Positions 1 through 8,361 are shown, counted from the stretch's first letter. The stretch: DNA of 64,000 nt from Paenibacillus typhae (GCF_900099765.1 NZ_FNDX01000009.1:1-64000), one strand, 5' to 3'. Translations and numbers: made by a program. Notes: a model not told the origin generated them from the letters alone.

Positions 1-334
1 GTTCACTGCATTATCTTTCAAACCATGCCGTTCCCTCTACGCCGGAGGGTTCTTCGCTGTTGTACCAAGTTCTTTACAGCTTCCATGGCCTTCGTCCAGT
101 TTAGCGAGACTCGGCTCCCTCTTTTCCCCTTTGCAGGGCCTTTTTGACGACGCGGCAGGATTCACTTGATGTTGCGGCCTGGGTTGTTGCTCGCCCGGTC
201 TCTGACCGGTACTTTTGTCGATGCGCTTTTACACACAGATTTCGCCATGCGCAAGCATCCTAGCTACAAGAGTGGCTTGGCCCCTCTCTTGGTTGGACTT
301 GCACCAACTAGATAATGCGTGCCTCTGGGCACGC
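1..334. other. Noncoding hairpin-rich element, identity unknown
   Basis: No credible reading frame covers this stretch. It holds several short perfect hairpins: CCGGTC/GACCGG with a 3-nt loop at 195-209, GTTGG/CCAAC at 292-308, and GCGTGCC/GGCACGC at 317-334. The clustering of stems near the right end looks like the end of a structured RNA or of a mobile or interspersed element. I have a vague memory of similar tails recurring in Firmicute genomes but cannot name the family. The left end runs off the window, so a gene or element ending here cannot be excluded. Confidence 0.3.
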
Positions 335-340
335 CCAAAC

Positions 341-366
341 AAAAAAGCCCCCGGAAAGCCCGGGAG
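341..366 (-). terminator. Intrinsic terminator after aldA
   Basis: Read on the minus strand this is a GC-rich stem (gctcccggg / cgggggc) followed by TTTTTT, downstream of the aldA stop at 509. The 140-base gap between them holds only AT-rich sequence and a tandem repeat. Confidence 0.6.
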
Positions 367-389
367 CCTGTAGCTAAAATAATATTAGT

Positions 390-423
390 GCACATCATTA
401 GTTATTGCACATCATTAGTTATC
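390..423. repeat. 17-bp tandem duplication
   Basis: GCACATCATTAGTTATT at 390-406 is followed at once by the same sequence with one final change at 407-423. It lies between aldA and its likely terminator. It looks like a simple local duplication; no function is evident. Confidence 0.8.
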
Positions 424-508
424 CATGTTGCAGCATTGATTTAATAACATCCGTCTGTTTTCAGACATCAGTGTTCATACGTCGCTTACATTCCTCATTC
501 ACCGTACA

Positions 509-1954
509 TCAGTTAACCGACTTATCATACTGCAGGTACACAACCTGAGTCTGCAGATACTCATTCAAGCCGTGTTTGCCGTCGGCACCGCCGATGCCGG
601 ATTTGCGCCAGCCGGCGTGAAAGCCCTGCATCGCTTCAAAGTTCTCGCGGTTGATGTAGGTTTCCCCGTACTTCAGCCGTTTGATTACCTTCATCGCCAC
701 ATTCAGGTTCTGCGTATACAGGGATGAAGTCAGGCCGAATTCGCTGTCATTCGCCAGCTCGATCGCTTCATCCAGGGTTGCGAATGTTACAATCGGGATA
801 ACCGGCCCAAAGATCTCTTCCTGCACGATCTCCATCTTGTTGGTAGCATCGGCAATGACCGTTGGCTCAAAGAAGCTACCGGTGCCCTCAACCTTTTTAC
901 CGCCGAGCAGAACCTTTGCGCCCTCTTCAACTGCCCGGTCCACTTTCTGCTGTACGGAATCCTGGGCGGCCTTGTTGATTAGAGGTCCCATCTGGATGCC
1001 TGTATCCACTAAAGGATTACCGTACTTCACAGCCTTCATGGCTTCAACCAGACGGGAGGTGAATTCATCCTTAATCGATTCATGAACATACACGCGCTCG
1101 GCACAGTTACATACCTGGCCTGTATTGATGACGCGGGAATCAACGATCGCTTTAACCGCCAGATCCAGATCCGCATCAGCCATTACTATCGCCGGTGCTT
1201 TACCGCCAAGCTCAAGACTGACCTTGATAATGTTCTCGGCTGCGGCCTCCATGACCTTTTGCCCGGCCGGAACGCTGCCTGTCAGGCTGACCATGCCGAC
1301 CTTCGGGTTGCTGGCCAGCTCATTGCCGACCTCGCCGCCTCTGCCTGTAACCAGGTTGTATACGCCCTTTGGCAGACCGACTTTATCTACAATTTTGGTA
1401 AAAGCTATCGCATTATTAGGTGACTCCACACTCGGCTTTACTACAATCGTATTACCGGTAATCAAGGCCGGTGCCATTTTTCTGGCAATCAGGAAAAACG
1501 GGAAGTTCCAGGGCAGAATCCCTGTGGTAACTCCGATGGCCCGCTTGAATACAAAAATATTCTCGTTATCGCGGTCACTCTGGACAATTTCACCCTCGTA
1601 GCGGCGTGCCCATTCAGCCATGTAATCCAGGTAGTCTGCGGTAAAATGGACTTCCACCGTGGATAGCTCCAGCGTTTTGCCTACTTCCTCAGAAATAAGT
1701 CTGGCAATACTGTCCGCCTCAGCACGGATTCCGTCTGCAATCGCATGCAGATACTTTCCTCTTTCTACTGCAGGGGTTTCTTCCCAGGCTGACTGTGCTG
1801 CATCGGCAGCATCGATCGCACGCACGACATCATTTTTGGTCGCTTTGGGTACCTGTGAAATGACTTCATCGGTTGACGGGTTGGTGACATCCATCCACTC
1901 TTGGGTTTCTGATTCGGTAAATTGGCCGTTGATGTACATCAAATGCTTTTCCAC
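509..1954 (-). CDS. aldA: Lactaldehyde/glycolaldehyde dehydrogenase (NAD-dependent aldehyde dehydrogenase)
   Basis: Oxidises L-lactaldehyde to L-lactate, and probably glycolaldehyde to glycolate, in the cytoplasm. The 481-residue protein follows E. coli AldA nearly end to end, including the family motifs EWARRYEGEIVQSDR, GILPWNFPFFLIARKMAPAL, the LELGGKAPAIV stretch with the general-base Glu, the NTGQVCNCAERVYV catalytic Cys region, and the C-terminal YLQTQVVYLQ tail. The start is GTG, chosen for the GAGGGGG Shine-Dalgarno 7 nt upstream. It is divergent from lutABC, whose substrate is the lactate AldA makes, so the pair forms a pathway from fucose/rhamnose-derived lactaldehyde to pyruvate. 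A cre site lies about 46 bp upstream, suggesting CcpA repression. Other short-chain aldehydes may also be substrates. Confidence 0.9.
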   Translation of the reverse strand: MEKHLMYINGQFTESETQEWMDVTNPSTDEVISQVPKATKNDVVRAIDAADAAQSAWEETPAVERGKYLHAIADGIRAEADSIARLISEEVGKTLELSTVEVHFTADYLDYMAEWARRYEGEIVQSDRDNENIFVFKRAIGVTTGILPWNFPFFLIARKMAPALITGNTIVVKPSVESPNNAIAFTKIVDKVGLPKGVYNLVTGRGGEVGNELASNPKVGMVSLTGSVPAGQKVMEAAAENIIKVSLELGGKAPAIVMADADLDLAVKAIVDSRVINTGQVCNCAERVYVHESIKDEFTSRLVEAMKAVKYGNPLVDTGIQMGPLINKAAQDSVQQKVDRAVEEGAKVLLGGKKVEGTGSFFEPTVIADATNKMEIVQEEIFGPVIPIVTFATLDEAIELANDSEFGLTSSLYTQNLNVAMKVIKRLKYGETYINRENFEAMQGFHAGWRKSGIGGADGKHGLNEYLQTQVVYLQYDKSVN

Positions 1955-1999
1955 TGTTAATCCCCCTCAAGATAAATTATTCCATCACTTCCCTCCTAG

Positions 2000-2013
2000 T
2001 GTAAACGCTAACA
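2000..2013. promoter_or_regulatory. CcpA cre site between aldA and lutABC
   Basis: TGTAAACGCTAACA fits the consensus TGWNANCGNTNWCA at every fixed position. It is 46 bp upstream of the aldA start and 107 bp upstream of lutA, so it could act on either or both. Catabolite repression of the lactaldehyde/lactate genes is the natural inference. Confidence 0.7.
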
Positions 2014-2025
2014 ACATTTTATGTC

Positions 2026-2062
2026 AACAACATACACATTTATCGTGTGTTTTTGTGTTGTT
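2026..2062. promoter_or_regulatory. Imperfect dyad upstream of lutA, possible operator
   Basis: ACACA (2034-2038) and TGTGT (2046-2050) form a 5-bp inverted repeat with a 7-nt spacer, flanked by AACAACA on the left and TGTGTTG on the right. A TTGACT at 2068-2073 could be the lut -35 but the -10 is weak. Bacillus lut operons are controlled by the GntR-type LutR, which is not encoded here; I cannot match this dyad to its site. Confidence 0.3.
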
Positions 2063-2120
2063 TTTCATTGACTTCTTGAGTTAAGCTATAACTATCAACA
2101 TTGCGATTGGAGGAACAGGA

Positions 2121-2873
2121 ATGAAAGTAAGCATCTTTTCGACTTGTTTAGTAGACCTTATGACCCCCTCAGCGGGAAAAGCAATGGTTGAAGTCCTTGA
2201 AAGGCTTGGCTGTGAGCTTGATTTTCCGGCTTCGCAGGTCTGCTGCGGCCAGCCCACCTATAACAGCGGGTATCTGGAGGATTCCAAGCTTGCCATGAAA
2301 AATATGATGCTCGCCTTTGAGCACTCTGATTATGTTGTCGGTCCCTCCGGCTCCTGCATAGCCATGTTCCATGAGTACCCGAAGATTTTCAAAGGTGATC
2401 CGGACTGGGAATTGAAAGCGGTTGCCTTAAAAGAGAAATCGTATGAATTCACCCAATTTATCGTCAGAGTGCTGGGAATCACGGATGTCGGGGCAAGGCT
2501 TGAAGGCACGGCAACCTATCACCGTTCCTGCCATATGACAAGATTGCTTGGTGAAAAGGAAACCCCTTATCTGCTGCTGGAGCAGGTCCGCGGACTGCAG
2601 CTTGAGCCGCTGAAGAACAGCGACAACTGCTGCGGCTTTGGCGGTACCTTTTCGGTGAAAATGCCGGACATCTCCAGCCAGATGGTGGATGAAAAATGCG
2701 AAAGTGTGGTTGAAACCGGAGCGGATATACTGATCAGCGCGGATATGGGCTGCCTGCTCAATATCGGCGGCCGTCTGTCCCGTAAAGGAGTTCCAGTAAA
2801 AATTATGCATATTGCAGAAGTGCTGAACCATACCGGCGAGACAGCCGCAGCCAAAGGAGGTATCCCCTCATGA
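2121..2873 (+). CDS. lutA: Lactate utilization protein A (CCG-domain Fe-S subunit)
   Basis: Part of the LutABC complex that oxidises L-lactate to pyruvate in the cytoplasm. The 250-residue protein has the two cysteine-rich CCG domains of the family: [11 protein letters not shown] near residue 41 and [18 protein letters not shown] near residue 170, the likely noncanonical iron-sulfur or heterodisulfide-type sites. The length is close to B. subtilis LutA. The start has a GGAGGAACAGGA Shine-Dalgarno region directly upstream. The stop overlaps lutB by 4 nt (ATGA), so the three genes are translationally coupled. LldE/GlcF-like glycolate oxidase subunits share the fold, but the lutBC neighbours settle the assignment. 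Confidence 0.93.
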   Translation: MKVSIFSTCLVDLMTPSAGKAMVEVLERLGCELDFPASQVCCGQPTYNSGYLEDSKLAMKNMMLAFEHSDYVVGPSGSCIAMFHEYPKIFKGDPDWELKAVALKEKSYEFTQFIVRVLGITDVGARLEGTATYHRSCHMTRLLGEKETPYLLLEQVRGLQLEPLKNSDNCCGFGGTFSVKMPDISSQMVDEKCESVVETGADILISADMGCLLNIGGRLSRKGVPVKIMHIAEVLNHTGETAAAKGGIPS

Positions 2874-4297
2874 GCCTGAAGACAGATAAAAGGGAGTTCG
2901 GGGAGCGGACAGCGGACGGCATCGGCAATACATTTATGCGCAGTGCCGTAAGCTCTGCACAGGACAGTCTCAAGACCAGACGGCTTACAGCCGCTACGGC
3001 ACTCGGTGACTGGGAAGCATGGCGGCTTGTCGGCCAGACCATACGCCAGCATACCCTGAAGAATCTGGATTTTTATCTGAATCAGCTGGCAGATAATATT
3101 GAAGCCAGAGGCGGCCATATCTATTTTGCCGCAACCAAGGAAGAGGCCAGCAGCTATATTCGGGACGTTGTCGTCTCGAAGCAGGCCCGGAAAATCGTCA
3201 AATCAAAGTCCATGGTCACTGAGGAAATTGAAATGAACAAGGTGCTGATTGAAGCCGGCTGTGATCTGATCGAGACTGACCTTGGCGAATATATATTACA
3301 GATCGATGATTGGGACCCGCCGTCACATATTGTGGCTCCTGCCCTGCATAAGGACCGCAACCAGATTAAGCGCGTATTCACAGAAAAGCTTGGCTATACA
3401 GGGGATGAAAGCCCGGAGAAGCTGGCCCGCCACGCCCGAGCAGTGCTGCGCCAGAAGTTTCTGGAGGCGGATGTCGGGATTACCGGCTGCAACTTCGCTG
3501 TAGCCAATATGGGGGCGATCAATCTGGTGACCAATGAAGGCAACGGTGACCTGACAGCCGCTATTCCCAAGACTCAGATCGCTGTGATGGGGATGGAACG
3601 GATCGTTCCGACTATGGAGGAAATGGAGGTGCTGGACAATCTGCTCTGCCGGAGTGCTGTCGGACAGAAGCTGACCAGTTACATCACCGTCATGGGGCCC
3701 AAAGCCCCGGGAGAAAGCGATGGCCCTGATGAATTCCACCTCGTTGTCGTCGATAACGGGCGCTCCGAGATTCTGGGAAGCGAATTCAACGAGGCTCTGC
3801 AGTGCATTCGCTGCGGCGCCTGCCTGAACGTCTGCCCTATCTACAGGCATATCGGCGGGCATGCTTACGGCTCCATCTATCCGGGCCCGATCGGAGCGGT
3901 CATTACGCCGCTGCTCGGCGGATATGATGATTATAAGGAGCTGCCCTTTGCCTCCAGTCTATGCGGGGCTTGTACAGATGTATGTCCGGTCAAAATCCCG
4001 CTGCACGAGCAGCTGATCATGCACCGGCAGAATATCGTGAAGGAGAAGCGGACCGGTGCTGCCGACCGCTTCCAGATGAAAGCGGCAAGCCGCCTGCTCT
4101 CCTCCCCTTCGCTGTTCGGTAAGGTACTGCGTCTGGCCAATCCGGGCAGCCGGATGATGAGCAAGCATGGCCGGATTGTCAGAGGACCGGGACTGATCCA
4201 GGGCTGGGTCGGCGTCCGTGATTTGAATCAGCCGGTCAAGCAAGCGGACAGCTTCCGTACCTGGATGAAGGAACGTCAGGGAGGTACAAAACAATGA
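2870..4297 (+). CDS. lutB: Lactate utilization protein B (LUD domain plus two 4Fe-4S clusters)
   Basis: The 475-residue LutB subunit has an N-terminal LUD domain (about residues 60-300), then two ferredoxin-type motifs: [11 protein letters not shown] near residue 311 and CGACTDVCP near 364. These would pass electrons from lactate oxidation through the complex to the respiratory chain. Length and order match B. subtilis LutB. It overlaps lutA and lutC by 4 nt each, so equal translation of the subunits is likely. Nothing is missing from the cluster ligands. Confidence 0.93.
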   Translation: MSLKTDKREFGERTADGIGNTFMRSAVSSAQDSLKTRRLTAATALGDWEAWRLVGQTIRQHTLKNLDFYLNQLADNIEARGGHIYFAATKEEASSYIRDVVVSKQARKIVKSKSMVTEEIEMNKVLIEAGCDLIETDLGEYILQIDDWDPPSHIVAPALHKDRNQIKRVFTEKLGYTGDESPEKLARHARAVLRQKFLEADVGITGCNFAVANMGAINLVTNEGNGDLTAAIPKTQIAVMGMERIVPTMEEMEVLDNLLCRSAVGQKLTSYITVMGPKAPGESDGPDEFHLVVVDNGRSEILGSEFNEALQCIRCGACLNVCPIYRHIGGHAYGSIYPGPIGAVITPLLGGYDDYKELPFASSLCGACTDVCPVKIPLHEQLIMHRQNIVKEKRTGAADRFQMKAASRLLSSPSLFGKVLRLANPGSRMMSKHGRIVRGPGLIQGWVGVRDLNQPVKQADSFRTWMKERQGGTKQ

Positions 4298-4977
4298 CTA
4301 CCAAAAATAAAAACAACAACAGGGAATCCTTTCTGAACCGGGTGGCTTCCAGTCTCGGCCGGGAGCGGCCCTACAACGTTCAGCGTCCGGATATCAAGAG
4401 TATGATGCCCGATAGTTATGGGACGCTTACGGGTGCCGATCTGATTGATATTCTGAAGGAGCAGTGCTTCTTCATCCATACCCAGCTGATTGAATCCACA
4501 CCTGAGATTCTGCAGCAGACGCTTGATGATCTGATCGCCGCCAACGGCGGCGGTTCGGTAATAACTTCGGGTGATTCGAGGTTTGCCTGCTATGATCTGA
4601 GCTTTCAGGGTTCAACGGAATGGTCGGAAGCTGCCGGCCGCGAGGAGAATATCAGCCGTTCAGAAACGGCCAATACCGTAGTCGTATTCGCAGATTATGT
4701 ACTGGCTGAATCTGGAACGATTGTCGTGGAAAGCCGGCCGGATCAGGGACGTGCCCTCCACTTTCTGCCTGAGCATTATATCGCCATAATTGAAAGAGAA
4801 CGGATCGTGCTGCGTTCCACACAGGCAGCGGCAGCATTGAACCGGCGGATTGAAGCAGGCGAGCCGGTCGGCTCCTCCATCAACTTCATCTCCGGACCTT
4901 CCAATTCCGCGGATATTGAAATGCAGCTTGTTGTCGGTGTCCACGGCCCACTCAGAGCCACCTATGTCCTTATTTAA
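4294..4977 (+). CDS. lutC: Lactate utilization protein C (LUD domain)
   Basis: The 227-residue third subunit of the lactate oxidation complex consists essentially of one LUD domain; recognisable stretches are [19 protein letters not shown] and the C-terminal [21 protein letters not shown] block. It has no cysteine cluster, as expected for LutC. It is coupled to lutB by ATGA and followed 18 nt after its stop by a strong bidirectional terminator, which closes the operon. Confidence 0.92.
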   Translation: MTTKNKNNNRESFLNRVASSLGRERPYNVQRPDIKSMMPDSYGTLTGADLIDILKEQCFFIHTQLIESTPEILQQTLDDLIAANGGGSVITSGDSRFACYDLSFQGSTEWSEAAGREENISRSETANTVVVFADYVLAESGTIVVESRPDQGRALHFLPEHYIAIIERERIVLRSTQAAAALNRRIEAGEPVGSSINFISGPSNSADIEMQLVVGVHGPLRATYVLI

Positions 4978-4995
4978 CGATACTTAAAAAGAAAT

Positions 4996-5047
4996 AACAG
5001 AGCAGAGTTCCTCCATAAGCGGAAGAATCTCTGCTCTGTTTTATTTT
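4996..5047. terminator. Bidirectional terminator between lutC and the coat protein gene
   Basis: A 12-bp perfect stem (AACAGAGCAGAG at 4996-5007 and CTCTGCTCTGTT at 5029-5040) is followed by TTTATTTTT on the plus strand. The convergent coat gene ends at 5047, so the hairpin can serve both genes. Confidence 0.85.
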
Positions 5048-5415
5048 TACTGAAGCCGATTGTTAGGTAGGTTCCCTGTCATAGCCGGCTGAATGGGAGC
5101 AGGAGCGTAACCGTTCGCCATTTGCTGCATATCCTGCTGGGCCAGCTGCGGCACCTGGTAATAGCCGTTTTTATTCTGATAAACGGATATTTCATAAGCC
5201 ATCTCTATACAGTTCGGCAAGGAATCAGCTAATACACGGCGCACAACCGGATTCGTTGTTTCGAGCGCTGCTGTCGTTTTGACTACTGCACCCTGCTTCA
5301 GCACATTCAGCATACTGAGCGAGATCGTCTGATCGTTAATCTCCACAGCCGTTTGCATAGGCATCATTGGAGAGCTTGGTTTCATGCCGTAGGTAAAATC
5401 ATTCCCTTGTGTCAT
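5047..5415 (-). CDS. Spore coat protein, CotF family
   Basis: A 122-residue protein with the CotF-family core: a helical stretch (residues ~25-100) containing LNVLKQGAVVKTTAALETTNPVVR, then MAYEISVYQNKNGYYQVPQLAQQDMQ, which is the typical end of these four-helix coat proteins. The tail is rich in Pro, Gln and Asn. Such proteins are laid down in the outer spore layers and are probably made in the mother cell late in sporulation; I see no convincing sigma-K or sigma-E promoter. It supports a spore-forming host. It stands alone, convergent with lutABC. Confidence 0.8.
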   Translation of the reverse strand: MTQGNDFTYGMKPSSPMMPMQTAVEINDQTISLSMLNVLKQGAVVKTTAALETTNPVVRRVLADSLPNCIEMAYEISVYQNKNGYYQVPQLAQQDMQQMANGYAPAPIQPAMTGNLPNNRLQ

Positions 5416-5640
5416 GGTATATCTTTCCGTATGTTTGGATGGATTCTGCCCTGTTTTGAAGCACTCCAGCGTGAGGTTGTATTCATCTGTAATGAACTGC
5501 TTCTGTCTCTGCAGAATGGCTTGGAGCTTCTATTCTGAATATTACTGCCAGAAATGCTTCAACCGCGTAAAACTCGTAAACCATAACGTGCAACTGGATG
5601 GTTTGGGTTGAACTATGTTATACTCTTTCGTATATCTTAT
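5416..5640. promoter_or_regulatory. Upstream region of the CNNM genes with candidate sigma-A promoter
   Basis: No supported gene lies between the coat protein start and the leader ORF at 5659. TTGAAC at 5608-5613 and TATATC at 5631-5636 are 17 bp apart and form a plausible promoter for the downstream leader and transporter genes. The -10 is imperfect, and an alternative TATACT at 5619-5624 lacks a -35. Confidence 0.35.
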
Positions 5641-5658
5641 GGAGGGGGGCGAACAATA

Positions 5659-5700
5659 ATGGGAAGGCGATATTGCAAATGGATTGTGCTCCTACATTGA
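5659..5700 (+). CDS. Possible 13-residue leader peptide upstream of the CNNM gene
   Basis: ATG at 5659 opens a 13-codon frame (MGRRYCKWIVLLH, then TGA), with an unusually strong GGAGGGGGG at 5641-5649 and 9-nt spacing. It ends 100 nt before the transporter start. A well-initiated short frame in the leader of a gene family linked to magnesium or cobalt transport recalls attenuating leader peptides such as mgtL, but no alternative hairpins were worked out. It could also be a chance frame. Confidence 0.35.
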   Translation: MGRRYCKWIVLLH

Positions 5701-5770
5701 TCCGCTTCTACGGCTGTATGAGTATCCCGGTGTTTATGTTTGAATCACAAATACGTCCTTAATTCAACTT

Positions 5771-5803
5771 GGAGGTGAATCCCTCTTTTGAGGGAAAGGA
5801 TTG
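5771..5803 (+). promoter_or_regulatory. Hairpin between Shine-Dalgarno and TTG start, first CNNM gene
   Basis: A near-ideal ribosome site GGAGGTGA (5771-5778) is 22 nt from the TTG start at 5801, too far for normal use. Between them CCCTC-tttt-GAGGG (5781-5794) forms a 14-nt hairpin; removing it leaves 8 nt, an ideal spacing. GAGGG is itself 6 nt from the start and may be the working site, hidden in the stem. GAGG of the first site can also pair with CCTC, so two folds exclude each other. Confidence 0.6.
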
Positions 5804-7117
5804 GATTTAATAACCTTAACTAACCTAATTATCCTTGCCATATTAATTGTAATGACGGCTTTTTTTGTAGCTTCAGAATTTGCAGCCGTAAAAATGCGGA
5901 TGTCACGGATTGAACAGCTGATCGATGAAGGCAACAAAAAGGCAGTAATCGCTAAAAAAGTGGTTGGAGACCTGGACTACTATCTGTCCGCCTGCCAGCT
6001 CGGGATTACAGTAACTGCACTCGGTCTGGGTGCCATCGGTAAGCCGGCGGTAGAACGTATTCTCTACCCTGTTTTTGATTATTTCAATGTATCTGAATCT
6101 TCTGCTTCAGTAGCGTCTTATGCAATCGCATTTATATTTGTAACCTTTCTGCACGTAGTTGTCGGAGAGATGGCACCGAAGACACTGGCGATCCAGTTTT
6201 CTGAAAAGCTTACACTTCTCCTCTCCCCGCCCCTGTATTGGTTCGGCAAAATCATGCACCCGTTTATAGTGGCGCTGAACGGAACCTCCCGGGTCGTCCT
6301 GCGCATGTTCGGTGTCAAGCCTGCAGGCCATGAAGAGCATTACTCGGAAGAAGAGCTCCGGATCATTATGGCCCAGAGCTTTGAAGGCGGCGAGATTAAT
6401 GAACAGAAGCTGGAGTATCTGGAAAATGTATTTTCCTTCGATGAGCGTATAGCCAAGGATATTATGATACCTCGGACCGGAATGGTCGCCCTGGACTATG
6501 ATATGTCGAATGAAGATATCGTCAGCATACTCGACACCAATAACTATACCCGCTATCCGGTCATCGAGACTGGTAATAAGGACCGTGTTCTTGGCGTAGT
6601 TAACGTGAAGAAGATGCTTCCGCACATTATTGCGGGCCGAGACCCACATCTTAAGGAATTTGTACGGAGTCTCCCTACTGTATCTTCTGTAACGCCTATT
6701 AAGGAAGCGATGCTCAAAATGCAGCAGGAACAGATGCATATGGCTCTGGTTATTGACGAATACGGCGGTACCGCCGGAATTCTCACTTTGGAGGATATCC
6801 TGGAGGAGCTGGTCGGAGAGATCCGCGATGAATTCGATGCAGATGAGGTATCGGAGATTCAGCAGATTGATGAACAGACTTATGTTATCAGCGGACGAGT
6901 GCTGCTGGAGGATATTGAGGAGCAGTTCGGCTTTACGTTTGAGGACAGTGATGAAATTGACACGATCGGCGGCTGGATTCAATTCCGTGAAGGTACGTCT
7001 GTTGAAGCGGGATATGAATTCAAGGCCGGCGGACAAAACTGGACGATTATGGAAATGGATAATTTCCAGATCAAGCAGGTCATTCTGCACTACAAACAGC
7101 CGCAGTTACAGCAATAA
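5801..7117 (+). CDS. CNNM/HlyC-CorC family membrane protein (Mg/Co transport related)
   Basis: A 438-residue protein with the usual order: CNNM (DUF21) transmembrane domain at about 1-185, including the FFVASEFAAVKMRMSRIEQLI and YLSACQLGITVTALGLGAIG motifs and FLHVVVGEMAPKTLAIQ; a CBS pair at about 205-330; and a CorC_HlyC domain at about 345-430. Members act in Mg2+ export or cation resistance at the cell membrane; 'hemolysin' is an old misnomer. The start is TTG, since MDLIT is the family N-terminus and no ATG fits. It is in tandem with a shorter paralogue, 74 nt away, that has a matching leader. The transported ion cannot be told from sequence. Confidence 0.85.
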   Translation: MDLITLTNLIILAILIVMTAFFVASEFAAVKMRMSRIEQLIDEGNKKAVIAKKVVGDLDYYLSACQLGITVTALGLGAIGKPAVERILYPVFDYFNVSESSASVASYAIAFIFVTFLHVVVGEMAPKTLAIQFSEKLTLLLSPPLYWFGKIMHPFIVALNGTSRVVLRMFGVKPAGHEEHYSEEELRIIMAQSFEGGEINEQKLEYLENVFSFDERIAKDIMIPRTGMVALDYDMSNEDIVSILDTNNYTRYPVIETGNKDRVLGVVNVKKMLPHIIAGRDPHLKEFVRSLPTVSSVTPIKEAMLKMQQEQMHMALVIDEYGGTAGILTLEDILEELVGEIRDEFDADEVSEIQQIDEQTYVISGRVLLEDIEEQFGFTFEDSDEIDTIGGWIQFREGTSVEAGYEFKAGGQNWTIMEMDNFQIKQVILHYKQPQLQQ

Positions 7118-7160
7118 AACAGCAATAAAACAGCAATAAGAATGTCTTATCTATTACTTT

Positions 7161-7194
7161 GGAGGTGAATCCCTCACGCTGAGGGAAAACTTTG
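7161..7194 (+). promoter_or_regulatory. Same hairpin-spaced start signal before the second CNNM gene
   Basis: GGAGGTGA at 7161-7168, hairpin CCCTC-acgct-GAGGG at 7171-7185 and TTG at 7192. The linear distance is 23 nt; taking out the 15-nt hairpin again leaves 8. The loop differs in sequence and length from the first copy while stems and effective spacing are kept, which argues for selection on structure, though recent duplication also contributes. Confidence 0.6.
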
Positions 7195-8259
7195 GACGGA
7201 GTTATTACGATAAATTTAATTATGGTTGCGATCTTTATCGGTCTTACCGCTTTTTTTGTCGGAGCCGAGTTTGCGATTCTAAAAGTACGTATGTCACGGA
7301 TTGATCAATTAATCAGTGAAGGCAATAAAAAAGCGGTCATCGCCAAAAAAGTGGCACATGATCTCGATTACTATTTATCCGCCTGTCAGCTTGGCATTAC
7401 GATTACTGCCCTCGTCCTGGGGGCGCTCGGTGAGCCGACGGTAGAACGGATTCTGCATCCGCTGTTTGACCAGATGGGTGTACCGGCCGCGTTATCGACG
7501 CTGCTCTCCTATCTGATTGCCCTGTCGATCATTACCTTCCTGCATGTGGTTATCGGTGAGCTTGCACCAAAGACGCTGGCTATCCAGTTCGCTGAACGGA
7601 TGACTCTGCTGCTTGCCCCTCCGCTGTACTGGTTCGGTAAAATCACATACCCGTTCATTGTAGCCCTGAACGGTTCCGCCCGCCTGCTGCTCCGTATCTT
7701 CGGGGTTAAGCCTGCCGGGCACGAAACGGTCCATTCCGAAGAAGAGCTGAAATGGATCGTTGACCAGAGCTACGAGAGCGGAGAAATCAACAAAACGGAG
7801 CTTGTCTATCTGAACAACATCTTTGCCTTTGATGAGCGCACACTTGGTGAAATCATCGTACCGGTATCGAATGTTGTAACATTACAGCATGATATGGCTG
7901 TAGAAAAGCTTATTGAAATCCTGGGCAGACATGATTATACACGTTACCCTGTAGTAGCTGCTGACGGCACCGGCCGGTATACCGGTTACGTCAATACCAA
8001 AGAGATGCTTACGAGCATCGCCGCCGGCCGGACAGCCAGCTGGCAGACGTTTATTCACGATATTCCGAAGTTTGCGTCCGGCAAGAACCTGCGCGATGTC
8101 CTGCTGCGGATGCAGCAGACCCGTGTACACATGGCTGCCGTTACGGACACATCAGGAGCTATCATCGGGATTGTAACGATGGAAGACCTTCTGGAGGAAA
8201 TCGTCGGCGACATCCGGGATGAGAGCCTTAACGTGAACATGAATGTTTCCCCGAATTAA
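7192..8259 (+). CDS. CNNM family membrane protein lacking the CorC domain (paralogue)
   Basis: A 355-residue paralogue of the preceding gene: CNNM transmembrane domain at about 1-185 with the same FFVGAEFAILKVRMSRIDQLI and FLHVVIGELAPKTLAIQ motifs, then a CBS pair at about 205-330. It stops right after MEDLLEEIVGDIRDES, just where the ~80-residue CorC_HlyC domain would begin, and a terminator follows 27 nt later, so this is a settled shortened gene, not a recent frameshift. The start is TTG within the conserved leader. Tandem duplication with loss of the regulatory tail could give a heteromeric partner of the full-length protein; that is inference. Confidence 0.83.
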   Translation: MDGVITINLIMVAIFIGLTAFFVGAEFAILKVRMSRIDQLISEGNKKAVIAKKVAHDLDYYLSACQLGITITALVLGALGEPTVERILHPLFDQMGVPAALSTLLSYLIALSIITFLHVVIGELAPKTLAIQFAERMTLLLAPPLYWFGKITYPFIVALNGSARLLLRIFGVKPAGHETVHSEEELKWIVDQSYESGEINKTELVYLNNIFAFDERTLGEIIVPVSNVVTLQHDMAVEKLIEILGRHDYTRYPVVAADGTGRYTGYVNTKEMLTSIAAGRTASWQTFIHDIPKFASGKNLRDVLLRMQQTRVHMAAVTDTSGAIIGIVTMEDLLEEIVGDIRDESLNVNMNVSPN

Positions 8260-8286
8260 TTGAACAGCTGCTTCTATAGGGCATAA

Positions 8287-8320
8287 AAGGAGCCTGCACA
8301 TTACGTGCAGGCTCCTTTTT
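8287..8320. terminator. Strong terminator after the CNNM pair
   Basis: AAAGGAGCCTGCAC and GTGCAGGCTCCTTT form a long perfect stem with a 5-nt loop, followed by TTTT. It can act in both directions, serving the convergent DUF817 gene as well. Confidence 0.9.
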
Positions 8321-8361
8321 TAATCCCGAAGTCGTACATTCATCCGGCATGTATAAAGTGT

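Noticed and set aside
390..423. CRISPR-like repeat
   Set aside because: Only two direct copies with no spacer; a tandem duplication.
5801..8259. Hemolysin function for the CNNM proteins
   Set aside because: The hemolysin label is historical; the CNNM and CBS domains indicate cation transport or regulation.
8287..8320. Riboswitch or small RNA
   Set aside because: The long perfect stem with T run is explained as a bidirectional terminator between convergent genes.
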